From the NCBI GenBank assembly GCA_028095005.1, contig CM051463.1, positions 65,200,251 to 65,264,250 on the forward strand: a DNA stretch of 64,000 nt. Reading direction: 5' to 3'. Numbering within the stretch: the first letter of the stretch is position 1; each line of letters begins with the position of its first letter. The notes beneath the pieces were generated by a model. The model made no database searches. It saw nothing but the letters and a program-made list of their open reading frames with translations, and was not told the DNA's origin. Position numbers and translations under genes: made by a program. Origin of the DNA: Rhynchospora pubera. Taxonomy: Eukaryota > Streptophyta > Magnoliopsida > Poales > Cyperaceae. This document shows positions 45,627-56,640 of this stretch, piece after piece.

Positions 45627-47673
45627 CCGAAAAATTTAAAAATAATATTAAATTAATATAATATATTAAAAATAATATCAATACAATAATATTTTTTTAA
45701 ATAGTATCACAAGATCGGAATCTGGGATTCCGATCTTAGCTAAGATCGGAATTTCGAATTCCGAACTTAGCTAAGATCGGAATCCGAAATTCCGATCTTA
45801 GGATTTGGCCTTTTCCAATTTTTCTCGCGGAGTCCCTTTTGACCTTTTCCCTTTGGCCTTGTCTGACATGGCACATTACATGTCGTTCCGCTTGCTACAG
45901 TTCATTAACTAAACTGAAGACAAATTATATAATAATTCATGCGATAACTCATGTCGTCCCGAGTAAATTATATTTTGATCTTCAATAGTTGGTCTTTGTT
46001 TTCCAAGTCAAAAGTCCAGAAAAAAAACTAAAATTTTAGTAGAAGCTAACCATACAAACGGTGGAGATAAATGGAGTAATGCGAGAAGCCTAGAATCAAA
46101 TACGTAGGACGTCAAACACGATTTAAATGTCGACTATTAAAATTTCAAACTCCCAATCAAAACATCTCATTATGATCTCTATATTAAAATATCCTTGAAA
46201 ATTAATTTTTATATTTTTTCAAATTTTTTAACTATTTTTGTCGAAATTTCAAAATTGGAGGGTTCATAGCTTTTTAGATTGAGCATATTAAAAAAATTAA
46301 AAAAATAGTAAAAAAAATTTTAAAAAATCTAAAATTTGGTCTCCATAGAGATTTTATAACATAGAACAATTTGAGGGGTTTGGATCGGCCATTCTAATTT
46401 TAAAAATTAAAATTTTATCATGTTGTATAAGTGTATGTGTCCTATATGTTTGACACTAACCACTCCCAGATAAATGTCTACAATCTTTCTACTAAAAAAT
46501 TTCAACGGAAAAAAGTTAAACCTTAAAACCTAAAAGTCAATTTTTTAAAATAAAATCTTACATAAATTACTGCAACTACATAGTCGGACTCTTTTTTTAT
46601 TTATATATTAACATATGTTTATGTGGATTTAGGTTTTAAAAAGAACCAATAATAATGATAAATGAAAATTACAGCATGGGACTTCTAATTAAATTGAAAT
46701 TCTATACGATAGATTACTCCAATCTAAATTAAAAATAACTAATGAATAAACAAATAAAAAAATCAACTAGAAATGACACCAGAATTAATAGTGCAGATTT
46801 CAAATAATGAGGATCTTTTGATGAAAGAAAAGCTCTAAAATTTAAAACAAAAAATGTAAACAAATTTCGATAAAAATATATATATAAGATTCAAACGGTG
46901 TTTTCAAAGTACCATATTTTGTTACGCTTCACGATAAAAATTTTTGTAGCTACAGTTCCTGTCAAAGTTCATCCATTATTAAACATCAAAGTATATCACG
47001 AGTACTACTTTTCAAATGTATTTGCCTTACTTGCTAAGAGAGGCATTAATTATCCATGTTTGTGAATTTTGATTTAAAATTAATTGCTCATTTATAATTG
47101 TTTAAATTAAGATTTTGTTTTCAAATATTATTATTTAATTGTAATTCTTAAAAAATAGGCAAAACCACATTTGTTTGCAAAAATAATAATAATTTTCTGT
47201 CTTTCGTTAGTCAAAGATAGAAGTTCATTTCTTTCATTTAAACATTCCCTAAGGAGACTAAAGGTACGATGATTTGCGAAATCCCGAAAATAAAAGTTGC
47301 TCAAATAATGTTCTCAATTAAAGTTTCGACATAATGATTTCGTAATTTCAAAATCTGGGAAGTTAATACGCTCGCATTTGGGTAATTCTCTCATTGAATA
47401 ATCAAAGGAAAAGGCCAAAGGAAAAAAGGACAAAAGGGACTCAGCGAGAAAAAAATGGAAAAGGCCAAATTCTAAGATCGGAATTTCGGATTCCGATCTT
47501 AGTTAAGTTCGGAATCCGGGATTCCGATCTTAGCTAAGATCGGAATTCGCAATTTCGTAATTGCGGTCGGAATCCCAGATTCCGATCTTGTGATACTATT
47601 TAAAAAAATATTATTATATTGATATTATTTTTAATATATTATATTAATTTAATATTATTTTAAATTTTTTCGG
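45627..47673. mobile_element. non-autonomous MULE-like element, long inverted repeats
   Basis: 2047 bp, beginning CCGAAAAATTTAAAA and ending with the complement, flanked by the 9-bp duplication gtcagcatg (45618-45626 and 47674-47682). The inverted repeats exceed 200 bp; each holds internal copies of gatcggaat/attccgatc and a segment near aaggccaaa. A 9-bp duplication and long inverted repeats fit Mutator-like elements. No transposase is seen; the interior is AT-rich and contains fold-back copy D. Confidence 0.82.
46090..46455. mobile_element. fold-back MITE, copy D (nested)
   Basis: Arms around tgatctctatattaaaatatccttg and the diverged complement, with ttttatattttttcaaatttttt in the middle and ends near aggacgtcaaacac / gtgtcctatatgtttgac. 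It sits inside the MULE-like element, so it is nested. Non-coding and fairly degenerate. Confidence 0.55.
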
Positions 47674-47993
47674 GTCAGCATGTCCTACTGAAGTATTCAA
47701 GGCCCAGTCGGTTGCCGCATCCGAGGCGATCCCTCTTCTATAGTACTTGATCCAGTCAGGCCCGCCCCGCTTCCAGGAAAAGGCCGAGTTACTGTTGCAA
47801 TGCTTGCCTGGCACACTTACCATTACTGTAAAACGAGGGAATAATCTCAGTCAGTCAGTTGGAAACTCTAGCGCATATTGTGAGATCACTCTTGGGAACT
47901 ATCCACCTAGACAAACTAAGGTAAGAAGAAGATTTGTAAAATTGAAATCATATGTGATCTCTATTTGTAATAGGTTTTTTGTGCAATAAACTT

Positions 47994-48653
47994 GGGGCTC
48001 GTTTGGTAGTGCCAAGTTTAGCTTGACTTTTGGGTCAACGAGCTAACCTACATGGCTTGCATCGCCAAATAACTTTGGGGTCAATGAGATTAGCATTACC
48101 TTCCTAACTTGGCCATATATTTAAGGTTTTCTCAAACACCAAAAAAAAATTATATCGTATCTAAAGAGACAAAACCTTGAGAAGAAACTTTAAAATTTGA
48201 AATTTGAAATTTCAAAATTTCAAATTTCAAATTTCAAATTTCAAAATTTCAAATTTCAAATTTAAAAATTCAAAATATCAAAATTCAAATTTCAAATTTC
48301 AAATTTCAAAATTTCAAATTTTAAATTTCAAAATTTCAAATTTCAATTTTCAAAGTTTCAAATTTTAAATTTTAAAATTTTAATTTTCATCTTTTAAAAA
48401 TTTTTAAAATTTCAAATTTTGAAAATATCAAGATTTAAAATTTCGAATTCTAAAATATCTAGATTAAAATGAATGTTATAATTAAATGCATTCACTTTGA
48501 TCACTAACTTTAACCTATCATGCCAAACAACAATTATTAATTACTAACTTTAAGTTAGTACTAACTTTTATTAACTTTAACCTCAAACACTAATCCCAAA
48601 ATACTAACTTTAACCCTTGATCCCACTAAACTTTGATGTTGCCAAACGACCCC
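47994..48653. mobile_element. Harbinger-like MITE with AAATTTC repeat
   Basis: Ends GGGGCTCGTTTGG ... CCAAACGACCCC. It lies in the intron after exon 5 of the CSI1 copy and is missing from the same intron of the full gene (near 38965), so it is a later insertion. From about 48185 to 48440 the interior is a degenerate repeat of aaatttc. Its right part resembles the element at 52009-52198. Confidence 0.75.
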
Positions 48654-49444
48654 TTAATGGAAAGCTCCAAGCATAGGTCCTGTTGCTAGTTAAACAATTA
48701 CACCCACTGTTGTTTGGTGCTGTACAATTGCGAACCGAGTCAGTACAGTTTCTGCTTCCCATCAGAAGTTGTAAAACTCCTGCCTTTCTGGAACCATTGG
48801 GCGCTTATATCTTTCTTTGTAAATTTATATATAGGTGCTCGTGTCAAAATGTGTTTTTTTCCCCATTAATAGTTATATTGCATCCTCGTTCAAAATATTT
48901 ATTTTATGTACGTCTTATTAATCTTCTGGTATTAACATCACTTTTGCCCCCCCAGGTTGTGTCCACTGGACTATCACTTCAATGGGATGAAGACTTCGCA
49001 TGGGCCTTTAACAGCCCTCCTAAAGGACAGAAGCTTCATATATCTTGCAAGAAGAAGAGCAAAATGGGAAAGGTAATAATATGTAGTTGAACACATTTTA
49101 TTTGTTTTCTTCTGTTTCTATATCATAATTACAAGCTAAGGGGTTTCTTTCCAGCTTGGATTTGAACATTAAATTCTGGCCACAATATGCAGACCGGATA
49201 TGGCAATCTTAATGTGTTTGGCTGATGTTAGTACCTGCATATTTTATCTGACTTGTTCCTATCAAATGTGAAATGATTGCAGAGTTCCTTTGGTAAAGTC
49301 ACCATTCAGATTGATCGTGCTGTAATGCTCGGTTCTGTTGCTGGGGAATATACACTACTACCTGAGAGCAAAAGCGGGCCCAATAGAAATCTGGAAATAG
49401 AGTTTCAGTGGTCAAACAAAACATTCACAAACGATAAGCAGTAA

Positions 49445-50070
49445 TATTATAATTGTAATTTATATAAAATGGTTTGAAATTGCTTTCTTGCCTTGCTTTT
49501 GCTTTAATCTTACCCGGCTAGTTGTGCATTGCTAAATTGTGTGAGATAAGCAAGTGCATGTCACATATTGGTTGCTGTAATAAAGCATTCTCTTTTTTTT
49601 CGTGCTCCTTAGACATTTTGTTCATACAATTGCGAAAGATGGACTGATAAATCGGTTAAAGTTCATATTAGTGGAATTTAGACTTTAGACCGTTTTATTT
49701 TGTAGTTCATTAAAATGAGTCTGTTTTGAAAAGAGACTCATAAAACGATCTAACTGAACTGGAATAGAGAAAAGGCCCTCTTATGGTTCGGTTCATTAGC
49801 TGAACAGGCATTCATTGACACGTCAGGGTCTTGATCCATGTCACAGCAAATAAGATAATACTACTGCAAATTATCATGAAAGTGCACGGAAATTGATTAT
49901 TGCGATTATTTAAATGTTCAATAACTTTTTAATTTAACTGCGTTATGAAATTCGCATTAAAAACAAAAACTGCGTTATGAAATACTCTTATGGACCGGGC
50001 CGGACTTAGGCCATTAGGACTAAATTTAGCAAGACGCACCATTGGGCCTAAATTTAACAATTGAATCGCC

Positions 50071-50108
<38 letters not shown>

Positions 50109-50387
50109 CTTGAGTCTGGTGTTCGCTGTGCAATTGTTCGTTCTCTCTTCCTGAGAAAGAAAAGAGCCTGCACCGGAGATTTTAAGGAGCACAAAGAGAC
50201 CACCGAGTCTCTCTCTCTCTATTCTCCCTCGAACACAAAAGTCAATCATTTTTTACTCTCTCTCTCTCTCTCTCCATGCTACTACTTGCCCCTATCAGAT
50301 TTTTGCATGCTATTTAGTCAAAAGCGTGTGTAACCTTGGTATTGATTTGCTGAATTGGATGCGGGTCCAGTGTATTTATGGTAACAC
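49445..50387 (+). other. 3' flank of CSI1 copy, then POP5 upstream region
   Basis: To about 49890 the sequence matches the flank of the full CSI1 gene (39721-40080 and 40489-40640). After that it is unique. A (CT)n microsatellite at about 50072-50106 and another at 50203-50275 lie in the probable promoter or leader of POP5, as is common in plants. Confidence 0.6.
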
Positions 50388-51848
50388 ATGGTTCAATTCA
50401 AGAACAGGTACTTGGTCATGGAGGTTTTGGTCGACCCGAATCATGAAACAGGCGATGCTGACCCTATAGTTCTTAGCGGGTTTAATGTCACAAAAGCCAT
50501 TAAAGATAGCATCCAATTAAACTTTGGAGAATGTGGTTTAGCCTCTTCACTCTTGTCTTTCCAAGGTTATCCATTTTTTTCTCAGTTTATTTTATCTTCA
50601 TGTAGTTTTGCAAATTGAACCCAGTTATTTCAGTTTATTTTGGTTATCGATATTAAAACACAATTTTACTATTTCAATTTGAAGGCGTGTTGATGATGTG
50701 CCGTAGCAGCAAAATATTTCGCAAAAAGATAGTTTTACAAAGTAGTTACACAGTTACATGCCATCTAAAATAGGCATCCACTTGGTACCTGTTCTATATT
50801 ATCTGAAACAAAACAAAAACCTGGTACTACTTACCAGTGATAGGTACCAGTGTCATGGATTTTTAACCTAATATTCCATCCCTAATACATGTGTGCCTAA
50901 CACTGTATGCTCGAGCAGCATATGTAATTTACAATTTTACCCATAACCCATCAAAATTTTGTTGTATTTAGTTTTTGAATTTGTTGATGACCCTCTTTTA
51001 CTGTATACAAGTTTGTCTGGTAACCCATAATTATACAGTAGAATTTCATCTCATCAACAATATTCAGTTTCAAGTCAAATCCGGGATGGAGGCTAGTTTC
51101 AATTGGAATATAATGTGTAAATCTTTATTAAATCGTGCCGCTTGCAGGTACATCCAGTAAAGTCACGCTGTGGTTATCAGTACATTTTATATCATCTGCT
51201 ATGGTATTACTTACCATGCATTGACAGTTTATAATCAATCATCTACCTTCTTCCACTTAATTGTTGTGCAGTGAAATATGTAAATCCAATCACGAAGATA
51301 TGTATTATAAGAGTCTCAAGAGATGATCATAAAAAGATTTGGGCTGCTATAACCATGGTGCGCTCTATCGGGAGGTGCCCTGTTTCTTTCAACCAATTAG
51401 ATTTGAGTGGTAAGACTGTGTCAACATTGTTTTACTGGTACAATACAAGTGTTATATTGGTACGGTTTAATCTATATATATAAATCACATCCTCCCTTTA
51501 TCCATCTGTTTGATCTCATATAGTCATTGTATGATATCAGACTTGCATCAGTTAATTAAGAATGCACTTGTATGACTTTCTTTGCTAGTGGCCATAAGAT
51601 TTTTGTTCTTTTTAATTATCAAAATTTCTTTGCTGGTGGCCATAGGATTCTGTTTGGAACATCCTCATTCACATCTATGTGTTTTTTCAATTTTCTCAGG
51701 TTGCATACAGGTGTGTAGGACAAAGGCTTTAGAATGTGATGAAACAAAGTTTGAGCAGTACAAACTTCTGTATGGTGATCGTGTGACGCCAGAAATTGAG
51801 AAGTCAGTGAAAAATAATTTTGAGAGAATCAAAGCATTGGAAAACTGA
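50388..51848 (+). CDS. POP5: POP5 subunit of ribonuclease P/MRP
   Basis: Three exons, 50388-50565, 51272-51409 and 51700-51848, join in phase to 465 bases, 154 residues, close to the length of known plant POP5. The start MVQFKNRYLVMEV and the block FNVTKAIKDSIQLNFGECGL are typical of the Rpp14/Pop5 family. POP5 is a small nuclear and nucleolar protein that helps assemble RNase P and RNase MRP for tRNA and rRNA processing. Splice sites are normal and no disruption is seen. It sits between the CSI1 copy and the full Nudix gene; the matching interval after the full CSI1 gene lacks it. It may be the only functional copy nearby. Confidence 0.92.
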
Positions 51849-52008
51849 TGTTGTAATTGATTTTGATGAAATAGTGCATGTTTATCTAATTTAAGTTTGC
51901 TTTTAGTTTCAAAAAGTTAACAAGGTCTGTCTTTTGCTTGCAATTATTAATTGATTAAAATTTTACCAAAATTAACTAAAAGAGGTCTTCAGCCCAGTGA
52001 GTTTACTT

Positions 52009-52198
52009 GGGAGACGTTTGGCATGCATGAGAGGTTAGTAATCTAACTCGTTAATCTACAATTGCCAAACGAGTTTGAAGTCAAGGTGGTTAGTACTCAA
52101 GTTACAACTAAGTTTTACCAACTTTATCTCCAACACTAATCTCAAAAATACTAATTTTAACCCTTTACTCCACTAATTTATGTGTACAAACAAGGCCG
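52009..52198. mobile_element. small MITE related to 47994-48653
   Basis: Left end gggagacgtttggcatg and right end tgtacaaacaaggcc. The segment with cactaatctcaaaaatactaa and ttaaccctttactccactaa matches the right part of the Harbinger-like MITE in the CSI1 copy. Short and degenerate. Confidence 0.5.
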
Positions 52199-52259
52199 AA
52201 GAAATGAATACCTTGGATAGTATGCAGCTCGATCATATATCACCAGATGACACCACTTA

Positions 52260-52915
52260 TACTCCCTTGATTAGAGCATTTGCTATAAAAAAAATCAATG
52301 GAGATGAAGCTACCTCTACCTGCGTGTTGAACATAATCTGAACAGAATGAAGCGAGAAGGGGTGAAGCCCGACTTCCTCTCCAATTAGGCCTGTCAAAAC
52401 GGAATTAAAAAACTTGCTGTCATTCTGTTTTCCGTTCCGTTTTCGGAAACGAAACGGAATATGGCAGCAATTTTCCCTGTTGTTTCTAAAAACGGAACGA
52501 AAACGAAACGGATAATTGTACCGTTTTACCGAATGGAACACAGAAATAAGAAATTATAATGAAAAAACATAAACGAAACGGAATGTGGCATCAATTTTTC
52601 CTACCGTTTCAAAAATAGAACGGAAATGAAACAGTGCTTCTGGTTTCGTTTTTGAAACGGAACAAAAATAGAACGGGCTATTCCGTGTGCATTTGGCACG
52701 TTTGCCAGGCTACCTATCTGACTATCTCCAATATTAGAACTGGTTTTGAATGTGGGCCGAGTTGATGGTGCAAGAGATCTCAATGGGCCAGACGAGACAA
52801 GTGGGGAAACTAATGATTGAAGTGCTGAATTTTCTTGGGCAGCATTTTTTCGGGAGTGATAAGTGTCATCCATAAAATAATCATCCGCGTCATCTAACAC
52901 TCTCCTCCCCTCCAA
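52260..52915 (-). pseudogene. unidentified minus-strand exon split by a transposon
   Basis: On the minus strand a coding-like frame (about 52915-52733) continues, after an inserted element at 52386-52724, in 52385 to about 52311, where a CAG/GT donor-like site follows. The first part is acidic then Ser/Pro-rich. Its only ATG is internal (about 52870), so it may be an inner exon. I do not recognise the family and see no further exons. It may be a remnant or a captured fragment. Confidence 0.3.
52386..52724. mobile_element. hAT-like MITE
   Basis: Left end TAGGCCTGTCAAAACGG; near the right end is the related complement cgtttgccaggcta (52699-52712). An 8-bp repeat tctccaat flanks it at 52378-52385 and 52725-52732, leaving 12 extra bases at the right end. 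The interior repeats cgttccgtttc-type motifs. Confidence 0.6.
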
Positions 52916-53120
52916 CTTTCGATTTTTTTTTTCCGCACGCCTCTGGAGACACCTCTCCCTCCCTCACGCGTCCTCTTTCCCTCACGTGTCTTTCCTCCCT
53001 CGCGCCTCTTCCTTCCTAACACGCCTTCCTTCCTTGACATCCCTCCTTTCCGTCCCTCCTTCCTCCCTGGTGTTCTATTTCTCCTTCCTCTCCCTCACAC
53101 TTTATACTGCTTTCTTAAAC
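52916..53120. repeat. pyrimidine-rich tract
   Basis: Low-complexity CT-rich sequence (cctccctcacgcgtcctctttccctcacg). It opposes a purine-rich tract at about 53800-53990 across the tandem repeat, like loose inverted arms. Confidence 0.5.
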
Positions 53121-53790
53121 TGAACAGATATAACAACTAGTTGAACATAAATAGCAAAATAAACTGAAAATATGTAAAAAACAATCTGGACTCATAAAAA
53201 AAAAAAGTAAAAGTGAGCAAATAAATTGAACAGAAACGACAAATAGATTGAACAATTATACAAATAAACTGAACATATATGACAAATAATGCGGACTCAT
53301 AAAAAAAGATAAATGTGAGCAAATAAACTGAACAGAAATGACAAATAAATTGAACAGTTATAACACATAAACTGAACAGATGTAACAAATAATATGGATT
53401 CATACGAAATATAAAAGTGAGCAAATAAACTGAACAGAAATGAAAAATAAATTGAACAGTTATAACAAATAAAATGAACAGATGTAACAAACATGTTAAC
53501 TCGTATACAAAAATAAATAGTGTACATAAATTGAATAGATATAACAAATAAATTGAACAGAAATGACAAATAAATTGAACAGTTATAACACATAAACTTA
53601 ATAGATGTAACAAATAATGTGGATTCATATGAAAAATAAAAGTGAGCAAATAAACTGAACAGAAATGACAAATAAATTGAACAGTTATAACAAATAAAAT
53701 GAACAGATGTAACAAACATGTTAACTCGTATAACATGTTTAACAACTAAATTGAACATCTATAACAAATAAATTGAACAGGTATCCAACA
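53121..53790. repeat. compound minisatellite (aataaattgaacag family)
   Basis: About 670 bp built from 18-24 base units such as 'aataaattgaacagttataac' and 'aataaactgaacagaaatgac', organised into larger repeats of roughly 110-240 bases marked by 'gtggattcata' and 'aaaagtgagca'. The minus-strand open frames of 202 and 153 codons across it are repeat products, not genes. Confidence 0.8.
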
Positions 53791-54808
53791 TAATTGAAAA
53801 GAAGAAATGAGTCGAAAAAGAGGAAAGAAGGAAGGAAGAGGAGAGAAGCAAGACAGAGGAGAGGTAGGCGCGAAAAAAAAAGAGAGGAGAGAGGTGGGAG
53901 GAGGCGCCGAAAAATGAAAGAGAGTGGAGGGGAGGGGAGGAGAGGAGAGACGCGATGGAGTTAGGCGATCCGATGGAGACGCGCGAAAAAATGAAGGGCG
54001 CCGATCTTGTGGATGACGGTGATGACAAAAGAATTGATGGTAAGTAGTAATTACCACAGTTTTTAAAACATTCTTATAAAATGATTGATCAGCATATCTG
54101 CATATGTACTTTGGATAGTCTGTTGCTGAACATTTCCCTTATTTTGGATGTTTTTCTTTAATTTTTCATTGTTCTGTTCCTATCTAATTTTATAAGAATG
54201 TTTTATTTGCTTAATGCATTTTTTTGCTATAATTACTTGTGAGCTTATTGATTTTTTTGTTTGATTTGTTGTTACAGTTGTGCTACATCTTACCTGTCAT
54301 TGATTTTTTTGTTATTGATTTTTAGGGGCAGGCACATAGATTATCCCTCAAATATTACTTCTTTCGGCGGCCACTTTTGTGAGGATAAGACATTTTTGTT
54401 TTAACGGAGAGTTAAGACTTCATTAGGCATAAAGGTCTATAGCTTAGTCAGGGCCCAAGATGCTAGTGGCTTTGTCTGAAACTTGCTCTGAAAAGTTCTA
54501 TGGCTGATTGCGTGTACCGACACTGGACTACTAGAGTCGTTGAATTACGCTTGAAAAATTGTTATATACTTGGATGTCATTAATTTTAACTCAATTGTTG
54601 AAAATTTTTTAGATATATTGTTGAATTACGTTTGAAAATTTGTTTGATACTAAGATGTCAATTCAATTTCAAATCACCGCGCTGGACAAATAGTGAAGGA
54701 AACACGTAAGAAGTCTAAGATGCTTAAATATGTTTTGGGCTAACTTCCAAGCGAATAATTTAGTCTAGGCTTCTTGTTTCAATCCAAAACGCTCAAGTAT
54801 ATCGGAAG
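53791..54808. other. purine-rich tract and unassigned intergenic
   Basis: 53800-53990 is GA-rich low complexity. The rest to 54808 is AT-rich; a non-repetitive part near 54325-54540 shows no domain in any frame. Confidence 0.45.
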
Positions 54809-55088
54809 TAGGGTTGCAAAATGATCAAGACGATGACACAAATGAACTGTTGCGTTGATCGTTTCGGCCTATGCGACGAAACAGTTTTTTATTTCGTTGA
54901 TCGTTTTGTCCTGATGAAACGATCGAAATTGACGAAATTTTCGTGATTTACACATGGACGAAATCGTTTTATTATTTCGTTAACCGTGTCGTCCAACCAA
55001 ACGAAATCGTTACGTTATTTCATTAACCGTTTCGTCCGGACGAAACGAAAACGAAAAATAATTAAAACGACTTCCGTTTTCAGCCCTA
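54809..55088. mobile_element. hAT-like MITE, 280 bp
   Basis: Ends TAGGGTTGCAAAA ... TTTTCAGCCCTA with the exact 8-bp duplication atcggaag at 54801-54808 and 55089-55096. The interior repeats 'cgaaatcgtt' and 'atttcgttaaccg' motifs several times. Non-coding. Confidence 0.82.
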
Positions 55089-55152
55089 ATCGGAAGGCAC
55101 ATACAGCGAATGACGACCACAAATTTTCATTCTTAAGTCGCATACATCTACA

Positions 55153-55746
55153 CAGGGACGGAGCCAGCCAAAATTTAAGGCTGGGCACCATCACAAATTA
55201 ATAAATTATAAATATTAAGAATTATTTTAAATAATAAAATAAAATAATTAAAGAATATTACCTTTTTAGCATAAATAAAAGTATTATGTATTTTTAAAGA
55301 CAATTGTTTCATATTCTATTTTTTTTCATGTTGTTTGAGCATGAATTGAACAAAAGTTGGAAGTTTCAACTCATGTAGCAACATGCGTTGATGCATGTAG
55401 TGGAACTGTGGAAGGAGGAAAAAAAATAATCAAGAACAATGGTCTCTCCTGATTTTGTCGTTTTCCTTTTTAATCAATGATGCATTAAATGTAGCAAACT
55501 CCAACAATAGAATATTATAAAATACAGAAGAAAAATAAAGGAAAACTAGTCGTTTCATTTAGGAAGGAGAGCGCCTGAGCAGAATGTAGAGAAATTAGAC
55601 CAAGGCCAAGGCACATGTATAATCCAAGCCCAGGCACTCTCAGTTCTTTCAATTTTTTAACATGCAAAAATCTTAACTGCACCACAAATTTCGGCAAACA
55701 AACCCAGGCACGTGACTGGACTTGCCCCTATGTAGCTCCGTCCCTG
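55153..55746. mobile_element. hAT-like MITE, 594 bp
   Basis: Ends CAGGGACGGAGC ... GCTCCGTCCCTG with the exact 8-bp duplication catctaca at 55145-55152 and 55747-55754. The interior is AT-rich without transposase; the 60-codon minus ORF at 55515-55697 lacks a domain. Confidence 0.88.
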
Positions 55747-55754
55747 CATCTACA

Positions 55755-56640
55755 CCGTGTTAGCATTCCCTAGATGCCTTTTTGTTTGCATATATTGCCA
55801 TCGACATCATGTGCAAGTTTCTTAGCATACAAAAGACCCATTCTTACATGTTAATTACCGGATAACTTTAAATATTAGAATATCTAATTTGATGTCATAC
55901 ACAAATAACTTATATAAATTCTGTAATGGGTCATTTTTTTATATGGGTTAAGAACTAAATCGTTCTTTTAAATTCAGACTTCCGTAGTGAATACATGTGT
56001 TGTAACTCTAAATTTAGACATTATTTTGGGAGGTAGATTAAAATTAGCCGCGAACGATGAATGAGCCTTATGATTATATATCAATTTTCGAAATTTTAAT
56101 GGCCGATCCAACTGTTGAACATGTTCTTCATATATAGAAACCTCATTGGAAATCAAATTTTATATTTTTTTCAGATTTTTAAAAAAATCTTATTATCAGG
56201 GGTCAGAATAATTAGATTTAAAATCTAGCAAAATACTAAAAAATAGTAATAATTTTGAAAAAAAATGTAAAATTTAGTTTTCACATAATTTCAATATGAA
56301 AAAAGAAACAGTTCGGATCTACCATAAAAATTCCAAAAAATGAGATATAATCACAGCTACAGTCAATCGCTGCTGATTTGAGTATACCTTTTTTTGATGA
56401 TGTGTTTGGGAATGTGACTATTGCTATAATTTTTATAACTCCCAATTACAACGGTACACTTCCATTTTAGTATAAAAACAGAAAAGTATTCACGTAAAAT
56501 GAGACCACGCATAACATAAGTTTAATTTTCTGGAGAAACCGTTAATTAATTCCTCTTGCTGACTAAGGTAGCTCTCATTATCGGAAAGAATTTTCTGCTA
56601 TTATATTTGCACAGCCAATGTAACGGGCTTTAACGCAATG
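55755..56640. mobile_element. intergenic with fold-back copy E
   Basis: About 56085-56345 shows the arms of the fold-back family (ggccgatccaactgttgaa, aatcaaattttatatttttttcag, and complements), diverged. The remainder is AT-rich without genes. Confidence 0.5.

Larger units (their letters stand above)
43501..49444 (+). pseudogene. 3' half of CSI1 (duplicate), broken
   Basis: Starts abruptly inside exon 4 (43501 matches 36529). Pieces: exon 4 remnant to 45255, exon 5 from 45410 split by a MULE-like element at 45627-47673 and ending at 47920, exon 6 48956-49072, exon 7 49283-49444. The ARM stretch 43501-45255 is fully open, with one extra codon near 43620. Exon 5 has TAA at 45565-45567 where the full gene has GAG, and TAG at 47741-47743 where it has CAG. 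The normal stop codon is changed, so exon 7 would run 7 codons longer. All splice sites look usable. It lacks the first 1490 or so residues, so it cannot replace CSI1. Confidence 0.9.

Noticed and set aside
45627..47673. Intron of the CSI1 copy
   Set aside because: It has a 9-bp target duplication and long inverted repeats, and the intact gene has no intron at this place.
53137..53758. Minus-strand ORFs of 202 and 153 codons
   Set aside because: They read through a minisatellite; the proteins are repeats of Cys/Phe/Tyr-rich blocks created by the tandem array.
53121..53790. CRISPR-like array of short repeats
   Set aside because: This is plant nuclear DNA, the repeats are contiguous without unique spacers, and no cas genes exist.
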